From positions 1 to 39,556 of the forward strand of contig JAPLGS010000125.1 in assembly GCA_026390015.1 (NCBI GenBank): a DNA stretch of 39,556 nucleotides, given 5' to 3'. Position numbers and translations under genes: made by a program. This DNA comes from Chloroflexota bacterium. Its GTDB lineage: Bacteria; Chloroflexota; Anaerolineae; Anaerolineales; Villigracilaceae. The notes beneath the pieces are model-generated. The model saw only the letters and a program-made list of their open reading frames with translations. It was not told where the DNA came from and searched no databases. Positions 32,001-39,556 of this stretch are shown here, one piece after another; position 1 is the stretch's first letter, and each line of letters starts with the position of its first letter.

Positions 32001-33017
32001 ATGGCGCTTATACCTTTAGCCCCCGGAATGAAAATCGCGGCTCAAATCACACCCGAACCAAATCAGGAAGAGATGGATTTCATTTGCCAGATGGGCGTCG
32101 AATATGTCGTCTTGTGGACTGGCGGAGACAAAGCCAGCTATGATTATTACGCCAGCCGTAAACAACTTTTTGAATCCGCTGGATTGAAGGTTTACGGCTT
32201 CGGCAGTTTCAGTGTTCATAATCAGGATGTCATCACGCTCGGCTTGCCCGGCCGCGACGAGAAGATCGAAGAATATAAAACCCATTTGCGAAATTTAGGC
32301 AAGGCCGGCATTCCCTACACCACCTACGCCCATATGGCGAATGGCATCTGGAGCAGCGCAGGGGAATTAACGCGCGGCAATGCGCCGGCGCGCGCTTTCA
32401 ATCTCGAAAAAGGTGGAAAAGGTTGGTGGATTGAACAGACATACGAAGGCCCGCTGACACACGAGCGTAAGTATAGTGAGGATGAAATTTGGGAAAACTT
32501 TGTCTATTTCATAAAGCAAGTTGCGCCAGTGGCAGAGGAGGCGAATGTCAGAATTGGCATCCATCCCGATGATCCACCTGTTGATGAATTAGGCGGAATT
32601 CCGCGCTGTATATTTAGTAATTTCGACGGCTACAAACGCGCTCTCGAAATCGCCGACAGCCCAAATGTCGGGATGTGTCTGTGCGTTGGCTGTTGGCTTG
32701 AGGGTGGTTCTAAAATGGGCAAGGATGTGTTCGAGACGATCCGTTATTTCGGCGAGCGCAAGAAACTTTTCAAAGTACATTTCCGTAATGTGGATAAACC
32801 CTTGCCATATTTTGTCGAAACCTTCATTGACGATGGCTATATGGATATGTATCAGGTCATGAAAGCCATGCGTGCTGTGGATTTTGACGGTGTCTTTATC
32901 GCCGATCACATTCCCACGATGGGCAATCATCCGCGGATAGGCACGGCTTACACTATTGGTTACATGAAAGCCATGCTTGAACGAGTCAATGCAGAAGCAA
33001 AGGATAGTCCTCCATGA
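32001..33017 (+). CDS. Second mannonate dehydratase-like (UxuA family) protein
   Basis: A 338-residue UxuA-family TIM barrel protein. The metal-binding segments are RIGIHPDDPP (His188), MCLCVGCWLE (cysteines), FKVHFRNVD and FIADHIPTMG. It differs from the UxuA-like protein at 28071-29060 in the first 150 residues and in the cysteine segment, so it is not a recent duplicate. AGGAGAAAGTT precedes the ATG; the gene follows the frameshifted dehydratase by 9 bp and overlaps the next dehydratase by 4 bp. Whether mannonate is its substrate is inferred only from the family. Confidence 0.87.
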   Translation: MALIPLAPGMKIAAQITPEPNQEEMDFICQMGVEYVVLWTGGDKASYDYYASRKQLFESAGLKVYGFGSFSVHNQDVITLGLPGRDEKIEEYKTHLRNLGKAGIPYTTYAHMANGIWSSAGELTRGNAPARAFNLEKGGKGWWIEQTYEGPLTHERKYSEDEIWENFVYFIKQVAPVAEEANVRIGIHPDDPPVDELGGIPRCIFSNFDGYKRALEIADSPNVGMCLCVGCWLEGGSKMGKDVFETIRYFGERKKLFKVHFRNVDKPLPYFVETFIDDGYMDMYQVMKAMRAVDFDGVFIADHIPTMGNHPRIGTAYTIGYMKAMLERVNAEAKDSPP

Positions 33018-34261
33018 AAATCACTGATCTCAAATGCGCAGTTATCGGTCAAAACCCTGTCATTCGCATCAACACCGATGAGGGGATTTATGGCTACGGT
33101 CAAGCTGAAAACACCAAGCCATATCTCAAACCGCATGTACTGTTTTATAAAAACTACTTAATTGGCGAAGACCCTACCAATGTCGAGCGGGTGATGATGA
33201 AGATCCGTCGCATGGGAAGTTACAAGCCGTGGGGTGCAGCTGTCAGCGCGATTGAGATGGCGCTGTGGGATATTGCCGGGAAGGCTGCTGGAATACCAGT
33301 CTATAAACTACTCGGAGGCAAGATCCGCGACAAAGTACGTGTGTACAATGGCGGCGTGCGCTTCTCGATGAAAGGTTACAACCCGGAAGATTACGCTGAA
33401 GACATGCGCAAGATGAAAGCGGCGGCAGAAGGATTCACCATCATTAAGTCGCCAATCAGTTTTCATAGCGCCATGCCTTATCAAATCCCAAACTTTTCTT
33501 ATGATGAACCGCGTGGAGTTGCGCCGCAAGGCAACCCGTATTTTCAGCCGAAAGGGAACATGATTGCAATGTTCGATGCGCCGCATGCCAATCGCGGATT
33601 GCTGACCGAAAAAAGCATGAAGCATGTCATCGCCTGTGTGGAAGCGATGAAGTCCGTGCTCGGCGATGAAATTGGTCTGGCACTCGATTGCGGTCCCGGC
33701 TGGATGGTGACGGATGCAATCCGAGTCGCACGCGCCCTTGAACCGTTCAACATCATGTGGATGGAAGATTTGCTCACAGGCGATTACACACCTTACACTC
33801 TCGCGGATAATTATCGTGAAGTGACACAGGCGACATCCACTCCGATTCACACCGGCGAACAGATATATCTGCGGCAAAATTTCAAGGATCTCATTGAGCG
33901 GTACGCCGTGCGCGTCATCGGTCCGGACCCTGAAGATATCGGCGGCCTCGCCGAATTAAAGTGGGTTACAGAATATGCCGACTTGCATGGAATCATGATG
34001 GCCCCGCATGGTGTTTTTGATGGACTGATCGGTCTGGCCGCACTTGTCCAAGTGTGCGCCACCCTGCCACAGAATTACATTGCCTTTGAATATCCAGTTG
34101 CCAAACCTGAATGGTGGTACGAAATCATCAAGGGCCTGCCGAATCCCATCGTCAAAGGCGGCCTTATAGAAGTTTGGGACACTCCCGGTTTGGGCGTGGA
34201 TTTTAATGAAGACAAGGCGCGCCAGTATCTTGCCTCTGAAGATCAAGACTTTTTTGATTAA
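33014..34261 (+). CDS. Enolase-superfamily dehydratase (mandelate racemase family)
   Basis: A 415-residue enolase-superfamily protein beginning MKITDLKCAVIGQNPVIRINTDEG. Active-site residues in order are Lys145 (IIKSP), metal ligands Asp225 (LALDCG), Glu251 (WMEDLL), Glu282 (TGEQIY) and His332 (APHGVFDG). An insertion of roughly 40 residues between Lys145 and the first metal ligand (PYFQPKGNM region) is longer than in galactonate dehydratases. It probably dehydrates an aldonic or aldaric acid. It overlaps the UxuA-like gene (ATGA). Closest family within the superfamily is not clear. Confidence 0.87.
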   Translation: MKITDLKCAVIGQNPVIRINTDEGIYGYGQAENTKPYLKPHVLFYKNYLIGEDPTNVERVMMKIRRMGSYKPWGAAVSAIEMALWDIAGKAAGIPVYKLLGGKIRDKVRVYNGGVRFSMKGYNPEDYAEDMRKMKAAAEGFTIIKSPISFHSAMPYQIPNFSYDEPRGVAPQGNPYFQPKGNMIAMFDAPHANRGLLTEKSMKHVIACVEAMKSVLGDEIGLALDCGPGWMVTDAIRVARALEPFNIMWMEDLLTGDYTPYTLADNYREVTQATSTPIHTGEQIYLRQNFKDLIERYAVRVIGPDPEDIGGLAELKWVTEYADLHGIMMAPHGVFDGLIGLAALVQVCATLPQNYIAFEYPVAKPEWWYEIIKGLPNPIVKGGLIEVWDTPGLGVDFNEDKARQYLASEDQDFFD

Positions 34262-34328
34262 GCTGTTTTGTTTGCAATTGATGACTCGATAAAGCCTGGT
34301 GAAAAAAAAATTTAAAAAGGATAAGCCT

Positions 34329-35585
34329 GTGAAAATCACAAATGTAAGACCCATTCTTACTGCACCGGATGGCATTGCGCTGGTTATCGTTAAAGTGGAA
34401 ACTGACCAGCCGGGTCTGTATGGGATTGGCTGCGCCACGTTCACCCAGCGCCCGACACTGGTTGCAAAAGCTGTGGAAGAATACCTGGCCCCGTTGTTGA
34501 AAGGCCGAGACCCGGCAAACATCGAAGACCTGTGGCATATGATGTATGTCAATTCATATTGGCGTAACGGGCCTGTACTTAATAATGCCATCAGTGGCGT
34601 AGACGAGGCATTATGGGATATCAAAGGCAAAGTTGCGAACATGCCTGTCTATGATCTGCTAGGTGGTAAGTGCCGAGATGCCGCGATGGTTTATCGCCAT
34701 GCTGATGGACGAGATCCAAAGGAGGTGCTAGACAACGTTCTCAAATATCAAGCCGAGGGTGCGCTGGCTGTGCGTCTGCAAATGGGTGGGTATGGTGGGC
34801 GGGTGAAAGACCTCAACAAGAAGAACTCGCGACCGAGCAAAAAAGCGCCGCAAGCCACACATCGTATGAAAACGATGGATAATCCGCAGGGGAATTTTCC
34901 CGGTGCGTATTATGACCCGGATTGGTATGCGCGTTCAATTCCACCATTGTTTGATTATGTCCGCAATAAAATTGGCTTCGATCTATTTCTTTTGCATGAC
35001 ATTCATGAACGACTTGCTCCTATAGATGCCATTCGTATGGCAAAGGATTTGGAACCCTATCGTTTGTTCTTCCTTGAAGACCCGCTCGCCCCAGACCAGA
35101 TCGAATGGTTCCGCCGTCTGCGTGCCCAAAGCGCTACTCCAATCGCAATGGGCGAGCTGCACAACAATCCGTTGGAATGGCGGCCCCTCATCGCCGAGCA
35201 GTTGATCGATTTCATCCGCTCTCACATCTCGCAATTGGGCGGGATCACCCCAGCTCGCAAACTTGCCTCCCTATGTGAATCGTTTGGCGTACGCACAGCC
35301 TGGCATGGCCCCGGTGATACATCTCCTGTTGGTCATGCCGCCAATCTTCATCTTGATCTGGCATGTCACAATTTTGGAATTCAGGAAATGATCTATTTTG
35401 GTGATGCGTTAAAGGAAGTTTTCCCCGGCATCCCTGAACTCCATAACGGCTATTTGTGGCCAAATGATAAGCCTGGCCTGGGTATTGATATTGACGAAAA
35501 GAAAGCCGCTAAATATCCGATTAGCATTCCGCCAATCGAGTGGACACAAAGCCGCTGGCCGGATGGCACGATTTGGACGCCATAG
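34329..35585 (+). CDS. ManD/RspA-type mannonate dehydratase
   Basis: A 418-residue enolase-superfamily protein of the ManD/RspA family. Hallmarks are HDIHERL (Asp224), FFLEDPL (Glu250), MGELHNNP (Glu276), the WHGPGDTSPVGHAAN segment (His326) and the C-terminal HNGYLWPNDKPGLGIDIDE and RWPDGTI motifs, all typical of this family. ManD dehydrates D-mannonate (some members D-gluconate) to 2-keto-3-deoxygluconate. I use the GTG at 34329, preceded by AAAGGATAAGCCT and giving the normal family start; a GTG at 34299 would include that ribosome site. This is the fifth enolase-superfamily gene of the window. It is followed 69 bp later by the MFS transporter. Confidence 0.9.
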   Translation: MKITNVRPILTAPDGIALVIVKVETDQPGLYGIGCATFTQRPTLVAKAVEEYLAPLLKGRDPANIEDLWHMMYVNSYWRNGPVLNNAISGVDEALWDIKGKVANMPVYDLLGGKCRDAAMVYRHADGRDPKEVLDNVLKYQAEGALAVRLQMGGYGGRVKDLNKKNSRPSKKAPQATHRMKTMDNPQGNFPGAYYDPDWYARSIPPLFDYVRNKIGFDLFLLHDIHERLAPIDAIRMAKDLEPYRLFFLEDPLAPDQIEWFRRLRAQSATPIAMGELHNNPLEWRPLIAEQLIDFIRSHISQLGGITPARKLASLCESFGVRTAWHGPGDTSPVGHAANLHLDLACHNFGIQEMIYFGDALKEVFPGIPELHNGYLWPNDKPGLGIDIDEKKAAKYPISIPPIEWTQSRWPDGTIWTP

Positions 35586-35654
35586 AAACCAGAACGTTAG
35601 TTTGAAAAACCCTCGCTATAGATCACCCCGTCAGGTGCTTTCTTTGAAATCTCT

Positions 35655-36887
35655 ATGAAGCAACCCTCTATTATTACCAGATTACAAATGCACCTTGAAA
35701 TGTGGCTCGTCGGCCCATTGGATCCCGAAGTGCGAGCCAATATGTATGTGGATGTGCGAGCCGCCTGTACTCATAGCGTAATGGCTACCATCATCACTTT
35801 CCTTCCTATCATCCTGCGGCGGTCGGGTGCGTCAACTCAACAAATAGCATACTATTTTGCGATCACTGCTCTGGGTCTGCTTACCACCAATGTCAGTGTC
35901 TGGCTCATGCGCCGCTGGGGGATGAAGCGCGTTGCGTTGATTTGCTGGCTGTTGGGGCGCGGCTCTTTTTTGTTGACCGCAATCGCCTTCAACGCTACCA
36001 GCCTGCTGGTCATCTTTACCTTCTTCTGGCTGTTGGAAGCCTGGCCTTCGCCGGCTTATGTTCAAACCATCCAAGCCATCTATCCCATCCAACAGCGGGG
36101 ACGCATCCTCGCGGCAGTGCGGGTTGGATTTGTGGCGCTTATCCTTTTCTTCACGCCGCTGGCTGGCTGGATGCTGGATCATTTAGGGTATCGCGCATTG
36201 CTTCCGCTTGCGGGGTTGTCTGGTATCGGCTCAACCCTAACTTTCTTCTCCTTGATGCGAAAACTTCCAGATAAAGTGGTTGAATTGTCCCACCAAATCA
36301 TGTCGCCTTTGCATATTTTGCAGATTGATCGCCGAATGCCGTTCTATCTGGGTGGAGTGTTCTTATTTGGGTTGGGAGGGTTAATGGCATCGCCCTTATA
36401 TTCGATCATACAGGTCGATCAACTCAATTTATCCTATACAGTTGTTGGGTTGCTTGGCTTTGTGCAAAGCGTGTTTTGGTTTTTAGGATATTTGTTCGGC
36501 GGGCGGATATTGGATCGAATCGGCGGTATGCGAAGCTTGCAAATCGTATTCGCTGTCAATGCAATGGTAATACTTCCATATATTTGGGCAACACAAGGTT
36601 GGATGTTGCTGCCTTCATTCATCGCGGCTGGCCTGGTGACGGCAGGAGCTGATCTGGCGATTCTATACACTGTATCCAAACTGGCAGGGCCGGAACATGT
36701 ACCTGATTATGCCGCACTCAACTCCACTATCTCAGGTTTTCGCGGTTTGTTGGGGCCGTTGATTGGTTCAGTCCTGATCTCGATCGGGTGGAAATATGGG
36801 GCGGTTTTTATTTTGAGCGCAGGGTTAACATTGGCCGGGGCTGGGTCGTTGGCTTTTATTACAGGGACTAAAACATCCGTCACATAA
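35655..36887 (+). CDS. MFS transporter
   Basis: A 410-residue major facilitator protein with about 11-12 hydrophobic helices. After an amphipathic N-terminus, helices begin near residue 40 (VMATIITFLPIIL). The cytoplasmic loop between helices 2 and 3 reads VSVWLMRRWGMKRVAL, and the second half starts with FYLGGVFLFGLGGL and has the matching GGRILDRIGGMRSLQ loop. Substrate is unknown; its position after the dehydratase genes suggests uptake of a free sugar or sugar acid, parallel to the ABC importer. No good ribosome site is seen before the ATG. It ends 6 bp from a convergent gene. Confidence 0.88.
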   Translation: MKQPSIITRLQMHLEMWLVGPLDPEVRANMYVDVRAACTHSVMATIITFLPIILRRSGASTQQIAYYFAITALGLLTTNVSVWLMRRWGMKRVALICWLLGRGSFLLTAIAFNATSLLVIFTFFWLLEAWPSPAYVQTIQAIYPIQQRGRILAAVRVGFVALILFFTPLAGWMLDHLGYRALLPLAGLSGIGSTLTFFSLMRKLPDKVVELSHQIMSPLHILQIDRRMPFYLGGVFLFGLGGLMASPLYSIIQVDQLNLSYTVVGLLGFVQSVFWFLGYLFGGRILDRIGGMRSLQIVFAVNAMVILPYIWATQGWMLLPSFIAAGLVTAGADLAILYTVSKLAGPEHVPDYAALNSTISGFRGLLGPLIGSVLISIGWKYGAVFILSAGLTLAGAGSLAFITGTKTSVT

Positions 36888-36893
36888 AAGTCA

Positions 36894-37304
36894 TCACCAT
36901 ATTTTCCAGGGCCAGTTTACACAAGATTCGATTTCTGGAAACAATACAATATCTGCGTGACCTTTGAGTGTAAAGGTGATCACTTCGTTTTCCCAAAGCA
37001 GATCGCGGGCCAACGAAAGGGTCTGCCCACTTACACTGACATCATCTACCAGCAAGATGCGCGCACCCACAGGCACGGATGGAACATCCACCAACAGTGT
37101 TGGGGCGGGGCGCTGTGGTGAATTATCCAGGGCGCGGAAATTAATTTGCAACAGGCGCAAAGGAAGATCGTACTGATGTGCTAGTAAAACGGCGGGAATT
37201 GTACCGCCATTGGCGATGCCTACTATACAATCCACTTGTGGCAGGTTGATACGCTTTAATGCATGTGAGATGATTTCAAAATCGAGAGACACTTTATCGT
37301 TCAT
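36894..37304 (-). CDS. Type I phosphoribosyltransferase domain protein
   Basis: A 136-residue type I phosphoribosyltransferase. The PRPP-binding motif RILLVDDVSVSGQTL (82-96) is intact, as is CIVGIANGGTIPAVLLA, and the end ADIVLFPEIESCVNWPW resembles the hood of small Gpt/Hpt-like purine or uncharacterised phosphoribosyltransferases. The family uses 5-phosphoribosyl pyrophosphate to modify a base. It stands alone on the minus strand, converging on the MFS gene, and has no evident link with sugar-acid catabolism. AGGATGCCAA precedes the ATG. Confidence 0.85.
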   Translation of the reverse strand: MNDKVSLDFEIISHALKRINLPQVDCIVGIANGGTIPAVLLAHQYDLPLRLLQINFRALDNSPQRPAPTLLVDVPSVPVGARILLVDDVSVSGQTLSLARDLLWENEVITFTLKGHADIVLFPEIESCVNWPWKIW

Positions 37305-37642
37305 TTGGCATCCTGATAGACGATATTTTTTTAGGCAATGAGGAGCTATCTGTCTACTTAATAAAAAGAGAAAAGGCTATTGCGCACAAAGAAAGGTAAA
37401 GTTTGGTTGACTAACTACCAAAGGATATCATTGATGAGCAGTAGCAGGGATTGTACAACCGATTGAACGAAAAGTCGGGAAATCGATCTGGGTTGAATTG
37501 GTAATTTATATGTTTGGCTGTAAAATTATTATGCGGCATATCTTTGCAATTTTTCTGCCTTCATATGTCCATAGTCAAAAAGCGACATGTCATAACTCTA
37601 CGTAAGTAGAAATCAACAAAACGTTGGTTAATTTTCAATATA
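37305..37642. other. Gap between phosphoribosyltransferase and LacI promoter
   Basis: This non-coding, AT-rich stretch separates the divergent phosphoribosyltransferase and LacI genes. I see no ORF with a ribosome site, no tRNA and no strong hairpin in it. The LacI promoter begins at 37643, and the phosphoribosyltransferase promoter must lie somewhere in the left part but could not be identified. Confidence 0.6.
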
Positions 37643-37671
37643 TTGACACTCCACCCAATCCTTTGTATACT
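37643..37671 (+). promoter_or_regulatory. Sigma-70 promoter of the LacI gene
   Basis: TTGACA at 37643-37648 and TATACT at 37666-37671 lie exactly 17 bp apart. Transcription would start near 37678, leaving a leader of only about 25 nt that contains no Shine-Dalgarno sequence before the ATG at 37704. The operator pair overlaps the predicted start point. Confidence 0.75.
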
Positions 37672-37672
37672 A

Positions 37673-37699
37673 TGTAAACGCTTTCTGATAACGCTTACA
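37673..37699. promoter_or_regulatory. Two tandem LacI/CcpA-type operators
   Basis: TGTAAACGCTTTCT (37673-37686) and TGATAACGCTTACA (37686-37699) each fit the LacI-family operator/cre consensus TGWAANCGNTNWCA at all but one base. They abut, sharing base 37686, and lie between the -10 box and the start codon, so a bound repressor would block transcription. This arrangement indicates autoregulation of the LacI-type gene that follows, and perhaps control of the sugar-binding protein behind it. Confidence 0.7.
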
Positions 37700-37703
37700 T
37701 ACA

Positions 37704-38690
37704 ATGATTCATAGAAACCGATCTTCAACAATTGCAGATGTAGCTAGGCTCGCTGGTGTATCCATTGCCACGGTCAGCCGGGTGATCAAGGACGCGATCA
37801 GTGAATTAAAATTTGTTCCCCGTGCCGCAGCTCGTACACTTGCCAGCCGTAGAACGAACACCATTGGATTGATCTTCTCTGAAATTGGCGGCGCGTTTTT
37901 TCCGCTCTTACTTAAGGGGATTGAGGCTGAAACACGCAGCGCGGGATATGAATTGCTTATCCACTCCACGCAAGCTGCTCATGCTCAAAAACGCAGACCG
38001 CTTGGCGAGCACAACACCGATGGCTTGTTGGTTTTTACATCCAGCCTTGAAATTGAAGAACTTTGCAGATTGAGTCAAATTAATTTCCCGTTGGTGCTCA
38101 TGCATCAAACACCGCCCGATGAAATGAATACCCCTGTTATCACGATTGAAAATAAAGATGGCGCTGAAATGCTTGTCAGTCATTTGATTGAGAAACATGC
38201 TCGGCGCCGAATTGTTTATATGCAAGGCCCCGAGGGGCATGAAGATTCTCAATGGCGCGAACGCGGTTATCGCGAAGCGCTCGAATCACACGGAATATCA
38301 TTTGACCCCGGGCTTGTTGTCTCTGGTGAATTTGATGAAGAGCAGGCATTTGCGTCAATGCGGCAACTTCTTTTGGATGGGATCGAATTTGACGCTGTCT
38401 TTTCCGGTGACGATGACGCCGCCATCGGCGTATATCGCGCGCTGAAGATGGCCAACCGCAGCATTCCTGACGATGTAGCTGTTGTCGGTTTCGACGATGT
38501 TCAATTTTCCCGATACATTTCCCCCGCGCTGACGACGATCCGCGCGCCGATCGAAGAAGTAGGCCGTGAAGCTGTCCGCCAGTTGATCCACTTGTTGAAC
38601 GGCGAGCAGGCCCAAAGTCTGACATTAATGCGCACAGAATTGGTCATCCGCGAATCGTGCGGATGTAGTCCAAAGGAGGTCAACCCATAA
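37704..38690 (+). CDS. LacI-family regulator with shortened DNA-binding domain
   Basis: A LacI/GalR regulator of 328 residues. The helix-turn-helix IADVARLAGVSIATVSRVIK (10-29) is normal, and the periplasmic-binding-protein-like ligand domain is complete (NTIGLIFSEI, FDAVFSGDDDAAIGVYRAL, VAVVGFDDVQFSRYISPALTTIR, ending LVIRESCGC). Between VSRVIK and AISELKFVPRAAARTLASR, however, about 15 residues are missing: family members have the third helix (of the type V-S-x-x-T-R-x-x-V) here. The loss is in frame, near 37788-37796. The headpiece may fold poorly, so DNA binding is doubtful, although two good operators lie directly upstream. No ribosome site is visible before the ATG; the leader would be about 25 nt. 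It precedes a sugar-binding lipoprotein gene by 64 bp. Confidence 0.85.
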   Translation: MIHRNRSSTIADVARLAGVSIATVSRVIKDAISELKFVPRAAARTLASRRTNTIGLIFSEIGGAFFPLLLKGIEAETRSAGYELLIHSTQAAHAQKRRPLGEHNTDGLLVFTSSLEIEELCRLSQINFPLVLMHQTPPDEMNTPVITIENKDGAEMLVSHLIEKHARRRIVYMQGPEGHEDSQWRERGYREALESHGISFDPGLVVSGEFDEEQAFASMRQLLLDGIEFDAVFSGDDDAAIGVYRALKMANRSIPDDVAVVGFDDVQFSRYISPALTTIRAPIEEVGREAVRQLIHLLNGEQAQSLTLMRTELVIRESCGCSPKEVNP

Positions 38691-38754
38691 ATTTATATTG
38701 CCAATCAATTTTCCATTTGCCCGATCTAATGACCAAAGAAAAAGGAGATAGAAG

Positions 38755-39556
38755 ATGAAAAAAGTGTTTGGCTTGCTCAGCGTTCTTATGACCCTAAGTA
38801 TGTTGATCTCTGCCTGCGGCGGCTCCAATGCCGCAACAGATGTAAAAGTTTTGCGCGTGTGGGTTCAATGGGGCGACAACCCTACCCAGATCCAAACTCT
38901 CTTTGACAAATATACGGCCGAGACAGGCATCAAAGTTGAAGTAACAGCCCCGCTTGCCGATGACAAGATCCTGCCTGCGCTGACTGGCTCCGAGCCGCCC
39001 GATGTGCTCGTCTTGAGCGGCGGTGATCTGGCTAAGTCTTTTTATAAAGAAGGCTTGGTGGATGAACTTTCTAGTGCGATCAAATTAGGTAATATTGATA
39101 TGGCAGATATGTACGCAGCTCCGCTGTCGCAGTGCCTGCAAGGGGACAAGATCTTGTGCCTCCCCTGGGGCACAGATGCATACGCTTTGTTCTGGAACAA
39201 AGATATGTTTGAGGCCGCCGGACTTGACCCTGAGAAACCCCCTTCAACCATGGAAGAACTGGTCGAATTTGCTGACAAACTCACTGTCGTCGGTATAGAT
39301 GGAACCATCGAACAGATCGGTTTTATCCCGAATCACTCATGGAGTCATTCCGATCTTTATGTACGTATGCATGGTGGATTCTGGTACAACGATGACGGCT
39401 CGAAACTGACTGTCAACAGCCAACCAATGATCGATGCGTTCACGTGGCAGCAACAATTCTTCACCAAATACGGCGTGGACAATGTTCAAGCTTTCTCCTC
39501 AGGCTTTGGCGAATACGGTTCGCCCGACGCGCCTTTCTACGCTGGCAAAGTTGCCA
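38755..39556 (+). CDS. ABC sugar-binding lipoprotein (family 1), partial at window end
   Basis: The first 267 residues of a family 1 solute-binding lipoprotein (UgpB/MalE-like), cut by the window edge. The signal peptide MKKVFGLLSVLMTLSMLISAC ends in an ISAC lipobox. The mature part has LRVWVQWGDNP, the ETGIKVEVTAPLADDKILPAL stretch, PPDVLVLSGGDLAKSF and LPWGTDAYALFWNKDMFEAAGLDP, all typical of carbohydrate-binding proteins of this family. AAAGGAGA lies before the ATG. It follows the LacI-type regulator, so a second ABC sugar importer controlled by that regulator probably continues to the right of the window. Confidence 0.93.
   Translation, partial: MKKVFGLLSVLMTLSMLISACGGSNAATDVKVLRVWVQWGDNPTQIQTLFDKYTAETGIKVEVTAPLADDKILPALTGSEPPDVLVLSGGDLAKSFYKEGLVDELSSAIKLGNIDMADMYAAPLSQCLQGDKILCLPWGTDAYALFWNKDMFEAAGLDPEKPPSTMEELVEFADKLTVVGIDGTIEQIGFIPNHSWSHSDLYVRMHGGFWYNDDGSKLTVNSQPMIDAFTWQQQFFTKYGVDNVQAFSSGFGEYGSPDAPFYAGKVA

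Noticed and set aside
35832-36182. Minus-strand ORF inside the MFS gene
   Set aside because: It is an antisense shadow of a membrane protein with no ribosome site.

Overview
The window looks like part of a Chloroflexota chromosome, most likely class Anaerolineae. This rests on overall flavour and not on a marker gene: lipoprotein solute-binding proteins with an alanine/threonine/proline linker after the lipobox, an XRE-STAND-TPR regulator, Tat-exported DUF362 protein, and large sugar-acid catabolic clusters with roughly 50% GC. No rRNA, tRNA, CRISPR array, transposase or integrase was found. About 37 protein genes are packed into two divergent catabolic blocks that meet at a regulatory region at 13985-14225.

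Left block (275-13984, all minus strand, transcribed leftwards). Its order in transcription is UPF0303/haem-degrading-like protein, Gfo/Idh/MocA oxidoreductase, FadR-type GntR regulator, a 635-residue fusion of an NAD-dependent epimerase/dehydrogenase with an enolase-superfamily sugar-acid dehydratase, a beta-propeller lactonase, KDG kinase, KDPG aldolase, a URO-D/MtaA-like methyltransferase, its cognate-looking corrinoid protein, a second Gfo/Idh/MocA enzyme, a Tat-exported DUF362 protein, a clan GH-A glycosidase and a GH1 beta-glucosidase. Read as a pathway: glycosidases release sugar, the dehydrogenase oxidises it to a lactone, the lactonase opens it, the fused dehydratase makes a 2-keto-3-deoxy acid, and kinase plus aldolase give pyruvate and a triose phosphate (a semi-phosphorylative Entner-Doudoroff route). 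The corrinoid/URO-D pair suggests that a methylated substrate might also be handled.

Right block (14226-36887, nearly all plus strand). A complete family-5 solute-binding-protein ABC importer (SBP, two permeases, two ATPases) is followed by a small membrane protein, a DHDPS-family aldolase, a mutarotase-like protein, an enolase-superfamily dehydratase, a small tail-anchored protein on the minus strand, an XRE-STAND-TPR regulator, an SDR, a YghZ-type aldo-keto reductase, two UxuA-like mannonate dehydratases, an unfused epimerase homologous to the N-terminal half of the left-block fusion, a RraA-like protein, three more enolase-superfamily genes (one frameshifted) and an MFS transporter. Many neighbours overlap by 4 bases (ATGA/GTGA), so translation is coupled.

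Right edge (36894-39556). A lone phosphoribosyltransferase on the minus strand, a 399-bp regulatory gap with a textbook sigma-70 promoter and two tandem LacI-type operators, a LacI regulator whose DNA-binding domain lacks about 15 residues, and the start of a family-1 sugar-binding lipoprotein gene cut by the window edge.

The points most worth a second look are the dehydrogenase-dehydratase fusion, the corrinoid methyl-transfer pair inside a sugar-acid operon, and a recurring pattern of small internal deletions (frameshifted dehydratase, LacI headpiece, STAND regulator, Gfo/Idh C-terminus) that is either real gene decay or remodelling, or an assembly artefact.
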